Below are positions 33,170-44,178 of a stretch of 64,000 nt of DNA, in pieces. Below the pieces are notes generated by a model. That model was not told the origin of the DNA. It did not search any database and saw only the letters and a program-made list of their open reading frames with translations. Numbering within the stretch: position 1 is the first letter of the stretch; every line of letters begins with the position of its first letter. The stretch comes from Rhinopithecus roxellana (Eukaryota; Chordata; Mammalia; Primates; Cercopithecidae), in contig NC_044567.1 of assembly GCF_007565055.1 (NCBI RefSeq), positions 52,104,260 to 52,168,259 on the forward strand. Reading direction: 5' to 3'. The translations under genes were made by a program, and so were the position numbers.

Positions 33170-35735
33170 CTGTGAAACACAGCCTGCACACTCACAGATC
33201 CTTGCCATGGTCCCGTTCCCTTCTTTTCAAAACCTGTGTTACCCTGTGGCTAGATTTCTCAATGAGATGGAAGAGAGAGAGGAATGAAACCATCTTCTTT
33301 GAGGTCGCTCTGCACCGCTGCTGCAGGTAGACAATGACTTCTCAGATGAGACTATTATCCTTGGCTGGGGGGTAGAGGTCTTAATCCTAGAAAAGAGGCC
33401 TCTCAGGGTGGAGAGGTGATTTAAATCCTTACCAGATAGACACAGCTCTCCACCTCGTCCAGACTTTCACAAACCCAAACTGGAACAGCGGAAAAATGAC
33501 TGACAACCGGCCACATGCCCCAGGCAGAGATGCAGGGAGAGGCTGACCAGAAGGAAGGTCGACGTACAAGATACCACCCTCTGGCACACAGGGCACATGT
33601 GTCCCAATGCACACACACACACACACGGACACAGAGCGAAAGAGAAAGAAAGGAGAGAGAAATAAGAGAGAGACGTAGGCACACACACAAACGCACAAAG
33701 ATATATGGCAGTAGCACGGTAACACCCACTCCCAGGCAGCCCCTGAAGCTGCTGGGTTCTGCTCTCTGTGACTATGACCCGTGGGTAAGAGAGCAGCCCA
33801 CAGGCACACAAGCAAACCTCTCCTCTTTTGAAGAGACTCACTGGCACACCATCAGTCGGTGCAGGCCTGAGCCTGAGATCCCGCGCTGCTTCCCCGGCCC
33901 TCTGCCAGTGGTTTCTTCTTCCTGGACGACCCTCCGTGAATCCCGGCCTCCAAGGCCATCCCGTCTATGCCCCTGGCGAGAGCTGGTCTTAGCCCTGACT
34001 CTGACTAATCCCTCTAATCCTAGGTATTCGGGAGACAAAGGCAAGAGAATCACTTGAACCCCGGCGGAAGACTTTGCAGTGAGCTGAGATCTCGCTACCG
34101 CACTCCAGACTGGGTGACAGTGAGACACTGACTACATAAAAAAAAATATGGCGGAGCAGAGACTGCAGGGACTGAGGCGGTGGCAGGTGAAGTGAAGATT
34201 GGGAGAGAGGCCTCCTTGACCCTCCACGAATCCTGGCCTGAGGCTGGGATCTCGCGCTGTGTCCCCAGAGATCAGCCTGAGGTTTCTTCCTCCTGCGGTT
34301 TCTTCCTGCTGGTCGGTTCTCCGTGAATCCCGGCCTCTGGAGACCATCCTGTTAATGCCCTGGCCAGGACTGCTCTCAGTCCCGACTCTGACGCACTATC
34401 ACACAGGGCTCCTATTTCGCCAAGCCTCAGGAACAATCCCCAGGAAATGGTGTCAATCGCTGTGACCAAAACGGTGGCTCAGGCCTCGCGCATGAGCACT
34501 GGCGAGGCCGACTGCCCATTTGCTCCGGAGAGTCAGGCTGGGGACCCCTTAAAAAATGGTGGCGATGCGACGGCTGCGGAGAATGGGGCGACGGTGGCAG
34601 CAGCGGAGCAGTCCGAGGCGGCGGGTGGGAAGAGGACTAGGAGAGGGGCCTGCGCGAGAGCCAGGGTCAGACCCATAGGAGTCCTGTCGTCAGGACCTTC
34701 TTGATTGGTTTTCTGGTTTGGTTCCAAGTGGAGGAGGAGCTTTGGGGTGCCCGCTGGGCTCTCTGGACACCTCTTCGAATCCAATAATGGATCCGACCGG
34801 GTGATCAGGAATGCGGTTACAATGTAGTGAGGCGGAAAGGGCCTCGCTGGGGCACAGAAAGATCCCAAGAACCGCAAGGCCTGCTGTTGGCTGAATAATC
34901 TGGCCCATGAGCCCACTGCCTCCCTCCTTCCTGAGTGGAGCAGCAGTTTGCCTTCCTCTCCAAGGCCCGGGGACTCCGAAATCCCGACACAGCTTTCCGT
35001 AACACATGCAACAAGAGACAAAGGCGAGACCAAGATAGAGCCAATGTGACCACACATGGCACTGACATCCCCCAAGAGCAGATGGAGTGTGTGTGTGTCT
35101 TTGAGGTCATATGGGACGATGCGGGGACGGACAGTGAGGTCCAGGCGTGTGCCCGGGGGCCAGTGGGACCTCCCACACAAAGCTAAGGAAAAGCCAAGCA
35201 CACCTGACAACCAGCGAGACAGGACCTGAGCTGAAGTCCAAGCCACATGCAGGAATGCCTGCCAGACGGGCCGAGACGTTTTGAAAAAGTACACCCCACC
35301 GACACCCCGCCACCAGATGGTTGCCGTTACACCACCTCCCCAGCTAAACAGCAAAACCTAATCCCTTGGGAGACTTGAAATCCGTGGGAGTCAAAAGACT
35401 CAGTGCCTGAAGGCACTTCCCCAGGAGTAGAGCAACAAAAGGGACTTCAGGAACAAGAGAAAAACTGCAGGCGGGATGCAATACTGCCTTTCCTGGCAGG
35501 AAAAGGTCAGCCACGGTGGGGTCAAATTACGGTCCTCTTGGACGGACCACGGAGCAATCACTTGAAAGATGGAGATCAATGGAAATCCGCCGTCCAAGAT
35601 AGGAATGCGGTCTAGAGCTCCAGGATAATCACACCTGTCCAATCAACCAGATATAGGATAGGAGACAGAAGCAATCAAGATGCGGACGCCGAGGAAGTAT
35701 CTCCCTGATGAAATGGAAAGTGTTTCATGTTGAAG
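33170..35735 (+). repeat. Tandem array unit A (diverged CpG-rich unit)
   Basis: Unit A aligns in order with unit B. The shared landmarks are a 'cttcttttcaaaacctg' block (B 'cttcctcttcaagcttctg'), a 'taatcctagaaaagaggcc' block (B 'tgatcataggagagaggcc') and a CA repeat with GA-rich follow-on. Later come 'ttcgccaagcctcagg', 'gcctcgcgcatgagcactgg' and 'ccatgagcccactgcctccctcc'. By eye identity to B is only about 65-75%. It carries a private Alu fragment (34008-34145) and short (CA)n at 33608-33627. I do not recognise the underlying unit. Confidence 0.75.
34008..34145 (+). mobile_element. Alu right-arm fragment inside unit A
   Basis: 'aatcctaggtattcgggaga' through 'cactccagactgggtgacag' and an A9 tail. 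It is absent from the same place in unit B. Confidence 0.8.
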
Positions 35736-36326
35736 ACACTCAGCAAGACCGAGAAGCATCTAGGCCCAGGAGACACAGGGGAGACAGAGCAAGAGGGAGG
35801 ACAGAGCAGAGGTCGGAGCCCAGACCGGATACTGCTGGGTGCCACTGCCGCGGGCCTAAGGGGAGGCTTGCCCAACGGCTGACTTGTCCAGAGAGGCCGG
35901 CGTTCCAGGGACTGGGAGGCTTGGCATCTCCCCTTCCCGGCTTCCTCTTCAAGCTTCTGCCGTGGTGTGGCTTCATTTCTCACAGAAGAGCCCTGAAAAG
36001 GTACAAGCGTCTCCTCTGAGACGGGTCTGCTCCTCTCCTGCAGGGCGACGAGCTCCTCTGGGGCTTTTGTCCCTGGCTGGACTGTGGTTATCTTGATCAT
36101 AGGAGAGAGGCCGCTCGCTCGCTCTGCAAGGGTAATGAGATTTCCATTGCGGGGGGAAGACGCATCTCCTCACGTGGGCGAGGCCCTCAGGGACCCAAAG
36201 TGGAACTGTGGCGAAAACCATTGACAAGCCGCCACAGGACCCAGGCACAGAGGCAGGAAGAGGCTCAGCAGAGCCAGGCCGACACGCAAGAAGTCGCTAT
36301 TGGGCGCACAGGGCGCACTCGTCCGA

Positions 36327-36372
36327 ACGCACACACGCACACGGGCACACACACACACACACACACACACAA
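36327..36372. repeat. (CA)n microsatellite in unit B
   Basis: 'acacacgcacacgggcac' followed by about 14 CA units. The same position in unit C (38615-38662) has a shorter, interrupted version. Confidence 0.9.
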
Positions 36373-36859
36373 AGCGGCAGAAAGAGGGAAAGACACGGAG
36401 AGCGAGGGACAGAGAGAGAAGAGAGAATGGGAGAGACACAGACACTCACAGTCACACAGCCGCAGCACAGAAACACACCCCCGCAGGCAAGCCCTGACCC
36501 TGCAGGCTTCTGCTCCCAGCGTGAAGGCGCCTGGGGGAGAGAGAGGCCCACCAACACGCGGGCGGACCTGTCCTGGAGATCACGGGGGCAAGACTTTTGG
36601 GGGGACTCACCCCAACATCGTCCGGGCAGGCCTGAGGCTGGGAAGACGCGCCGCTTCCCCCGGACTCCGCCTGCGGTTCTGTCATCCCTGCCGGCGCATT
36701 GCGACTCCCGGCGTCCGTCCGGAGACGTTCGTGTCGACCCCGTGGAGAGGTGAGGCAGGAGCCTCGCAGCCCCGACACCCAAGCACCGCCACGGAGGGCT
36801 CCTGCTTTGCCAAGCCTCAGGGGCTGGTGTCTAAGACAACCGTGGGAATCACTGCAACC

Positions 36860-36985
36860 GGAGTTGCTGCTCGCGCCTCGCGCATGCGTGCTGGCCCTGC
36901 CGCGCTGGGCCCACTCGCGCTCCCCAACTGGAAGTCAGGCTGCGGTCCCTTTAAACAATGGCGGCTGCGCGGGGCGCCGGGCCGG
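36860..36985 (+). promoter_or_regulatory. Candidate CpG-island promoter core of unit B
   Basis: 'tcgcgcatgcgtgc' (36875-36890) fits the NRF1 palindrome GCGCATGCGC closely. About 80 bases on, 'aacaatggcggctg' (36953-36966) fits the YY1 motif AANATGGCGGC. The pair sits in dense CpG sequence. The ATG inside the YY1 motif opens an Ala/Gly-rich frame (36958-37254) with a donor-like 'caggtacc' inside it. Real transcription is inferred only. Confidence 0.5.
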
Positions 36986-38022
36986 GGACTGGGCGAGCGG
37001 GGGCCTGTGTGTGTTGGGCCAGAGGGGAGGGGGCCGCTGGGGCCTCCCGCTGCAGCCCGGGCTGCGGCCAGATTCGGGCTCCAGCAGGGGGCGGCGTGGG
37101 AAAAGGGGCGGCGGGCATCCAGGTACCAAGACCCCCGGAGTCCTGTCTTCAGGAGCTCCTTGAGCCGACTTCCACCGGTGGAGGGGGAGCTTCAGGGCGT
37201 CTGCTGGGGTCTCAGGACTCCTCTTCAGACGGGATTTGGCACCCCTCCCTTTGAAAAAGGATGTGCTCGCCAGCACCTGCTGAGGTAGGCGGGGCCTCGC
37301 TGTAGCACAGAATCATCCCCTGGGCCTTAAGGCCTGGTGTCAGCTGAAAAGTCACTGACCCATGAGCCCTAGGCCTCCCTCCCCCTCTGAAAGAGCGGCG
37401 GCCTAGCCCCCGCTTGCGAAAGCCCTGGGGCTCCTGCAAGCTGCTACTGCTTTCCAGGACACGCGCAAACAGGGACAGGGGCGGTTCCGCGGCGCAGCCA
37501 ATGGCCCCACGCGTGGCACTGGCGTATCCCCGAGCAGACGTTGTGAATGTGTGCCAGCCCGGGCCTACGGGGCGACGGCGAGACCAACAGCGGTGTCCAG
37601 GCCTGTGCCCGGTGGAAGAGGGTCCCAAGGGACCTGTCCGGCGATCCCAAGGGAAATCAAAGAACGCCTGGGATCCAGGAGGGGGCCAGAAGATTCAGGG
37701 AGACAGTCCACCCAGGAGCAGAGGAGAGGCCGTCCCTGAAGAATGAGACGGGAAGTGCAGAGGGGAAATGCCACACCGCCTGTCCAAGAAGACAAGGCCA
37801 GTCCCGGTCGCCTACCGCTCATGCTAGGCAAGCCACCCAGCCATGAGGTGAAACAGGGAGAGTAAGACAGCTTCCCTGTCGGAGGCACGAATGGAAGCCA
37901 AGAGCTCCAGGGTCATCGCACCTGCCCGAGCAAGCAGAAACAGGTTTGGGGAGAGAAACCGTCATGACACGGATCTCCGAGGAGTTTCTCCCTGACGGTC
38001 TGGGAAGTGATCTGTGTTGAAG

Positions 38023-38706
38023 ACTTGCAGCCAGACCGAGAAGCATCTAGGCCCCTGAGAAACAGGGGAGACAGAGCAAGAGGGAGGACAGAGCAGAGGC
38101 CGGAGCCCAGGCCGGATACTGCTGGGTGCCACTGCCGCGGGCCTAAGGGGAGGGTTGCCCAACGGCTGACTTGTCCAGAGAGGCCAGCGTTCCAGGGACT
38201 GGGAGGCTTGGCATCTCCCCTTCCCGGCTTCCTCTTCAAGCTTCTGCCGTGGTGTGGCTTCATTTCTCACAGAAGAGCCCTGAAAAGGTACAAGCGTCTC
38301 CTCTGAGGCGGGTCTGCTCCTCTCCTGCAGGGCGACGAGCTCCTCTGGGGCTTTTGTCCCTGGCTGGACTGTGGTTATCTTGATCCTAGGAGAGAGGCCG
38401 CTCGCTCGCTCTGCAAGGGTAATGAGATTTCCATTGCGGGGGGAAGACGCATCTCCTCACGTGGGCGAGGCCCTCAGGGACCCAAAGTGGAACGGCAGCA
38501 AAAACCATTGACAAGCCGACACAGGACCCAGGCACAGAGGCAGGAAGAGGCTCAGCAGAGCCAGGCCGACAGGCAAGAAGTCGCTTTTGGGCGCACAGGG
38601 CGCACTCGTCCGAACGCACACACGCACACGGGCACACACACACACACACACAGACACACACAAAGCGGCAGAAAGAGGGAAAGACACGGAGAGCGCGGGA
38701 CAGAGA
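38023..38706 (+). repeat. Tandem array unit C (partial, near-identical to start of B)
   Basis: From about 38035 to 38706 this copies 35748-36417 of unit B with roughly 1-3 differences per 100 bases by eye (for example one mismatch between 35941-36060 and the matching stretch). It stops after 'gacagagag', in the GA-rich tail of the CA repeat. There the sequence switches to an unrelated repeat. Confidence 0.88.
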
Positions 38707-39895
38707 GCTGTAATCAACATCAGTGTCAGGTAAGTTCCTCAGTGGCTTACGGTGTAATTGTTAGTAGTGGGGGATGCTGTGGTAAGGCCTTGATGGTGAT
38801 GGGGAGGACAGCAGGCCAGTCCTCAGGCACATTGATGGCATATACAAGTACTAGACTGGCAGCACCAGGCCAGGCTTGCCAGTTTTTGGTGGCAGTAGGG
38901 TACCTGAGTGGGCTGGCCCTTGGGCCTCCAGGTGGTGTGTGCTGGGATCAGAGGTGGCAGTAGCAGGCCAGCCCAAAGGACCTTGGTGACACTTGTGGCA
39001 CTGGAGATGACAGTAGCAGCTGGGGGTTGGACCTCGGATCCCTTGGTAGCATGCATGGGCACTGGTAGTGGTGAAAGCAGGCTGCATGGGCATTTCTCTA
39101 GGCTCCTGTGAGGAATATTTGGGTGGGTACCTATGGCAGTGTGTGGAGCAGGCTTGTCCACAGGTTCACTGAAGGTACATGCAAGAGACTTTGTCAGTGG
39201 CTGGTGGGGCAGCCCTGTCTTTATGCTCCTGGATGCCTTGTGCAGGTGCCGGTGGGGCAGTAGGACTGTCCTTGGTGTTAGTGGTAGATGGCGCCTGGGT
39301 AAACGAACACAGACTGGTTGGGGTGGGCTGCTCCTCAGGGCCCTGGACAGTGTATGTGAGCACTGAAGCAACAACAGCAGAAACAAGCAAAGTAGCCTTG
39401 TGTTCAGGCTCTCATATGGCTCACATGGGCACTGCCCCTGGTGGGTTTGGCAGGCTTGTTCTCAGGCTCCTTCATGGTACACTTGAGTGGGCCAGTTCTC
39501 CGGCCTCCTAAACGTATGCACAAGTATGCATAGTACTGCCACTTAAGGGGACAGGGCTGCTGTTGGTGGCAGTGGTATCAGTCAGGTGGCTCCCAGGCTC
39601 TGGAGAGCACACACTTAGGACCCCTTTGACCTAGAACAGTTTCCCTGGTGGGCTATTAGGTGACCACCTATTACCACAGGTATAGGGGGCTGTGGGGCTA
39701 GGGATTTGGGGGAATCTGTCCCTGCTTTGAGATGATCCTGGCTGGGCTGCCTACCTCAGTTCCTTTCCTTCTGTCATCAGAGGATCCCTCTCAATTTCCT
39801 GCTGAATTCCAGTATGCTCTCTTTGATGCTTTCCTCAAGGTGTGGTTACCTACTTGCTGTTTTCGTTTTTCTTTTTCAAAGAGATGAGTGCTGGA
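38707..39895 (+). mobile_element. Degenerate tandem repeat, probable older L1 5'UTR
   Basis: Imperfect blocks of about 80-130 bases recur with wording like 'ggcaggcttgtcctcaggctcc', 'catgcatgggcactggtagt' and 'ggtggcagtag'. The tail 'ctgtcatcagaggatccctctca' and 'ttttcaaagagatgagtgctgg' (39771-39892) resembles L1PB/L1M 5'UTR sequence. A perfect donor-like CAG/GTAAGT sits at its start (38727-38735). The family call is tentative. Confidence 0.45.
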
Positions 39896-40128
39896 TATTT
39901 AGTAATCAAATGATTTTCTAGTGATAATTATTATTACGGAAGATCAATTTAGTTATAAGAATGAAGGAAATGAAAATATTTCAATGGAGAAACAAATACC
40001 ACCTTCCTTCTAGAAGTCTACCAAACAAATTGCTGTCAGGAAAGTAGAGAAAACATGTATGCTGTATATATCCAAAATAAAATTTGCAGTGAAATGAATG
40101 AAAGCACATTACAGATAAATAAACCAAC

Positions 40129-40275
40129 CTGCAAGGTGAGAACGGCTTCGTGTACTTTTTCTGCTATCTCCTTCCTTGCTTTTTCTTCAATCAACCGTTT
40201 ATGCTGTTCAGCTTCAGCATGTGCTAACATATTTCTCTCCATATAACTTTTGAGGTTTACTACTTCTCGTTTCAC
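40129..40275 (-). pseudogene. Isolated coiled-coil exon, ANKRD26/ANKRD30/POTE-family-like
   Basis: The minus strand encodes about 50 residues rich in Glu, Lys and Ala with heptad spacing. They include the segments E-V-V-N-L-K-S-Y-M-E-R-N-M and I-E-E-K-A-R-K-E-I-A-E-K, ending L-T-L-Q at a phase-0 donor CAG/GTTGGT (40129/40128). From memory the wording is typical of the C-terminal coiled coil of the ANKRD26/ANKRD30/CCDC144/POTE family, including an exon ending at a Leu-Gln. The upstream side has a pyrimidine-rich run ('tgctacttttctgtg') but no AG where the acceptor should be. No neighbouring exon is seen. It is most likely a duplicated or decayed exon. A live exon with a shifted acceptor is the alternative. 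Confidence 0.5.
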
Positions 40276-40637
40276 AGAAAAGTAGCACAGGCCCACATGG
40301 AATGAGCCTCAACCTTGTTGTGTTTATCTGGCTATTTCGTGTCCTAACAAATCACAGAAGAGCAAATCTAAGGTTTCTTAGACAGCATTGTGGCCAAATA
40401 GCTTAAAAGAGAATGCATTAAGTGATTGTTTTAATACATAGATTACAAGAGCCCAGCTAGCTCATATTTTTAATCATATTGTTTGCTTAGGTTTTATGTT
40501 TCTGAAAAAAATGAGATGATCAGCGTCCAAATGCCTCAGTCATGAAATTGTACCACTGGGTACGAATGGAAAATGAATGTTACTTATGTCCGTAAATGGT
40601 TAAGCAAGATGCAAATATAACGTTCTCATTAGTACTA
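40276..40637. other. Single-copy stretch flanking the pseudo-exon
   Basis: AT-rich, with no further exon recognised. Confidence 0.35.
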
Positions 40638-41099
40638 TGAACCCCCAAAATTTGAGACAAGTCTCAGTTAATTTAGAAAGTTTATTTTGCCAAGGTTGAA
40701 AACACGCACCCATGACACAACCTCAGGAAGTCCTGATGACATGTGCCCAAGGTGGTTGGGGCAGAGCTTGGTTTGATACATTTTAGGGACACATGAGATA
40801 TCGATCAATATATAGAAGAAGCACATTGGTTCACTCTGGAAAGACAGGACAACTTGAAGCAAAAGGAGGAAGACTGGAAGCGGGGAGGGGGCTTCCAGGT
40901 CACAGATAGGTGAGAGACAAACAGTTGCACTCTATTGAGTTTCTGATTAGCCTTTCCAAAGGAGACAGTCAGATCTGCATTTATCTCTGTGAGCAGAGAG
41001 GTAACTTTGAATAGAATGGGAGGCAGGTTTCCCCTAAGCAGTTTCCATCCTGAGTTTTCCTTTTAGCTTTTGGGGGGCCCAAGATATTTTCCTTTCACA
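40638..41099 (-). mobile_element. Solo endogenous-retrovirus LTR
   Basis: Read on the minus strand it starts TGTGAAAGGAAAATATCTTGGG and ends GGGGGTTCA, giving TG...CA termini of 462 bp. The complement of 'ctttctaaattaactgagac' sits near its 3' end with a nearby AATAAA-like context. No clear TSD is seen. Class I (ERV1-like) is my guess. I cannot name the family. Confidence 0.6.
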
Positions 41100-41261
41100 A
41101 TACTTACCAGAAAAACAAGGTAATGTATTATTTTACAAGATGGTGCTGGGCGGCAGAGCAAGACTCCATGTCGTGGGCAGGTGGGGGTTGGGGGAAAAAA
41201 AGCAGATGTGATGCAAGGGAAGAATTTTGAAGAACTCTTTTAAAAATTTTTTTTTGTTGTT

Positions 41262-41382
41262 TTTAGTATTTCTAGATGAGTTTTTAGTATTTCTAGATAA
41301 GTAGAAATACTTTCTTAGTATTTCTAGATAAGTAGAAAATTTGTTTTTTAGTATTTCTAGATAAGTAGAAAATGTGTTTGTT
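41262..41382. repeat. Four-copy minisatellite with internal dyads
   Basis: 'agtatttctagat' occurs at 41265, 41286, 41317 and 41350. The three later units extend to 'aagtagaaa'. 'tatttct' and 'agaaata' make each unit partly self-complementary. Confidence 0.9.
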
Positions 41383-41409
41383 TTAAAGTTAAAGTAGTAG
41401 TTCCAAGGC

Positions 41410-44057
41410 AATATCAAATTCACACATAACAATATTAACCTTAAATGTAAATGGGCTAAATGCCCCAATTAAAAGACACAGACTGGTAAATTGCATAAAG
41501 AGTCAAGACCCATCAGTGTGCTGTATTCAGGAGAACCATCTCAGTGCAAAGACGCACATAAGCTCAAAATAAAGGAATGGAGGAAGATCTACCAAGCAAA
41601 TGGAAAACAAACAAACAAAAAAAGCAGGGGTTGCAATCCTAGTCTCTGATAAAACAGACTTTAAGCCAACAAAGATCAAAAGAGACAAAGAAGGCCATTA
41701 CATAGTGGTTAAGGGATAAATTCAACAAGAAGAGCCAACTATCCCAAATATATGTGTACCCAATACAGGAGCATCCAGATTCATAAAGCAAGTCCTTAGA
41801 GACCTACAAAGAGACGTAGACTCCCACACAGTAATAATGGGAGACTTTAACATCCCACTGTCAGTATTAGATCAACGAGAAAGAAGGTTAACAAGGATAT
41901 CCAGGACCTGAACTCAGCTGTGCACCAAGCAGACCTAATAGATATCTGCAGAACTTTCCACCCTAAATCAACAGAATATACATTCTTCTCAGCACCAAAT
42001 CACACTTATTCTAAAACTGACCACATAATTGGAAGTAAAGCACTCCTCTGCAAGTGTCAAAGAATGGAAATAACAACTAACTGTCTCTCAGACCACAGTG
42101 CAATCAACTTAGAACTTGGGATTAAGAAACTCACTCCAAATCACACAACTACATGGAAACTGAACATCCTGCTCCTGAATGACTACTGGGTAAATAATGA
42201 AATGAAGGCAGAAATAAAGATGTTCTTTGAAACCAATGAGAACAAAGACACAACGTACCAGAATCTCTGGGAAGCATTTAAAGCAGTGTGTACAGGGAAA
42301 TTTATAGCAGTAAATGCCCACAAGAGAAAGCAGGAATGATCTAAAATCCACACTCTCACATCACAATTACAAGAACTAGAGAAGCAAGAGCAAACAAATT
42401 CAAAAGCTAGCAGAAGGCAAGAAATAACTAACATCAGAGTAGAACTGAAAGAGATAGAGACACAAAAAACTCTTCAAAAAATCAATGAATCCAGGAGCTG
42501 GTTTTTTGGAAAGATCAACAAAATTAATTGATAGACAACTAGGAGGACAAATGAAGAAGAAAAGAGAGAAGAATCAAATAGATGCAATAAAAAAATGATA
42601 AAGAGATATCACCACTGATCCCATAGAAATGCAAACTACCATCAGAGAATACTATAAACACCTCTATGCAAATAAACTAGAAAATCTAGAAGAAATGGAT
42701 AAATTCCTGGACACATACACTCTCCAAGGACTAAACCAGGAAGAAGTTGAATCTCTGAATAGAACAACAACAGGCCCTGAAATTGAGGCAACAATTAACA
42801 GCCTACCAACCAAAAAAAGTTCAGGACCAGACAGATTCACAGCCGAATTCTACCAGAGGCACAGAGAGGAGCTGTTACTATTCCTTCTGAAACTATTCCA
42901 ATCAATAGAAAAAGAGGGAATTCTCCCTAACTCATTTTATGAGGCCAACATCATCCTGATACCAAAGCCTGGCAGAGACACAACAAAAAAGAGCATTTTA
43001 GACCAATATCTCTGATAAACGTTGATGCAAAAATCCTCAGTAAAATACTGGCAAACCAAATCCAACAGCACATCAAAAAGCTCTTATCCATCACGATCAA
43101 GTTGGCTTCATCCCTGGGATGCAAGGCTGGTTCAACATATGCAAATCAATAAATGTAATCCATCATATAAACAGAACCAAAGACAGAAACCACATGATTA
43201 TCTCAAATCAATGCAGAAAAGGCCTTTGACAACACTTAACATACTAAAAACTCGCAATAAATTAGGTATTGATGGGACATATCTCAAAATAATAACTATT
43301 TATGACAAACCCACAGCCAATATCATACTAAGTGGGCAAAAACTGGAAGCATTCCCTTTGAAAACCAGCACAAGACAAGGATGCCCTCTCTCACCACTCT
43401 TATTCAACATGGTATTGGAAGTTCTGGTGAGGGCAATCAGGCAAGAGAAAGAAATAAAGGGTATTCAGTTAGGAGATGAGGAAGTCAAATTGCCCCTGTT
43501 TGCAGATGACATGATTGTATATTTAGAAAACTCCATCATGTCAGCCCATAATCTCCTTAAGCTGATAAGCATCTTCACCAAAGTCGCAGGATACAAAATC
43601 AGTGTGCAAAAATCACAAATATTCCTATACACCGTTAACAGAGAGCCAAATCATGAGTGAACTCCCATTCACAATTACTACAAAGAGAATAAAATACCTA
43701 GGAATCCAACTTACAAGGGATGTGAAGGACCTCTTCAAGGAGAACTACAAACCACGGCTCAACAAAATAAAAGAGGACACAAACAAATGGAAGAATATTC
43801 CATGCTCATGCATATGAAGAATCAAGATCATGAAAATGGCCATGCTGCCCAAAGTAAGTTATACATTCAAGGCCATCCCTATCAAGCTACCACTTTCTTC
43901 ACAGAATTGGAAAAACTACTTTAAAGTTCATATGGAACCAAAATAGAGCCTGCAATGCGAAGACAATCTTAAGCTAAAAGAACAAAGCTGGAGGCATCAT
44001 GCTACCTGACTTCAAACTATACTACAAGGCTACAGCAACCAAAACAGCATGGTACTG
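41410..44057 (+). pseudogene. L1 ORF2: L1 ORF2 fragment, truncated at both ends and decayed
   Basis: It aligns with the 20.1-22.8 kb ORF2 from about codon 4 ('cacacataacaatattaacc') to 'aaaacagcatggtactg' (equivalent to 22776). Frames are broken repeatedly. Readable pieces are 41920-42339 (endonuclease), 42629-43015 and 43022-43660 (reverse transcriptase with F-A-D-D near 43500) and 43602-43817. Losing the 3' end as well as the 5' end is not ordinary L1 truncation, so a later deletion or rearrangement is implied. Confidence 0.92.
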
Positions 44058-44178
44058 AGGCGAGAGGATCACTTGAGCCTGAGAGGTCAAGGTTGTAGTG
44101 AACTGAGATCATCCCACTGCACTCCAGCCTGCATGCAGTGCCAGACCTTCTCTCAAAAAATAAAAATAAAAATAAAAT
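44058..44178 (+). mobile_element. Alu 3' fragment joined to the L1
   Basis: Begins inside the right arm ('aggcgagaggatcacttgag') directly after the L1 break and ends in an (AAAAT)n tail. Confidence 0.85.

Larger units (their letters stand above)
35736..38022 (+). repeat. Tandem array unit B (CpG-rich)
   Basis: About 2.29 kb, set by the offset between landmarks repeated in unit C (for example 36200 and 38487, and 35884 and 38171). It has the highest CpG density of the window (36600-37600), a (CA)n/(GA)n block at 36327-36440 and a promoter-like core near 36870-36970. Its right end (about 37900-38022) matches the right end of unit A only moderately. Confidence 0.8.

Noticed and set aside
33594..33690. 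CRISPR-like or bacterial repeat array
   Set aside because: The spaced CA/GA repeats are microsatellites. No direct repeats with unique spacers occur anywhere in the window.
34533..35354. 273-codon minus-strand frame in unit A
   Set aside because: The matching part of unit B does not keep a similar frame or start. GC-rich composition and lack of any recognisable domain argue for chance.
36200..37288. 362-codon frame in unit B
   Set aside because: It crosses a (CA)n microsatellite, is paralleled by equally long frames on the other strand in GC-rich DNA, and is not preserved in the diverged unit A.
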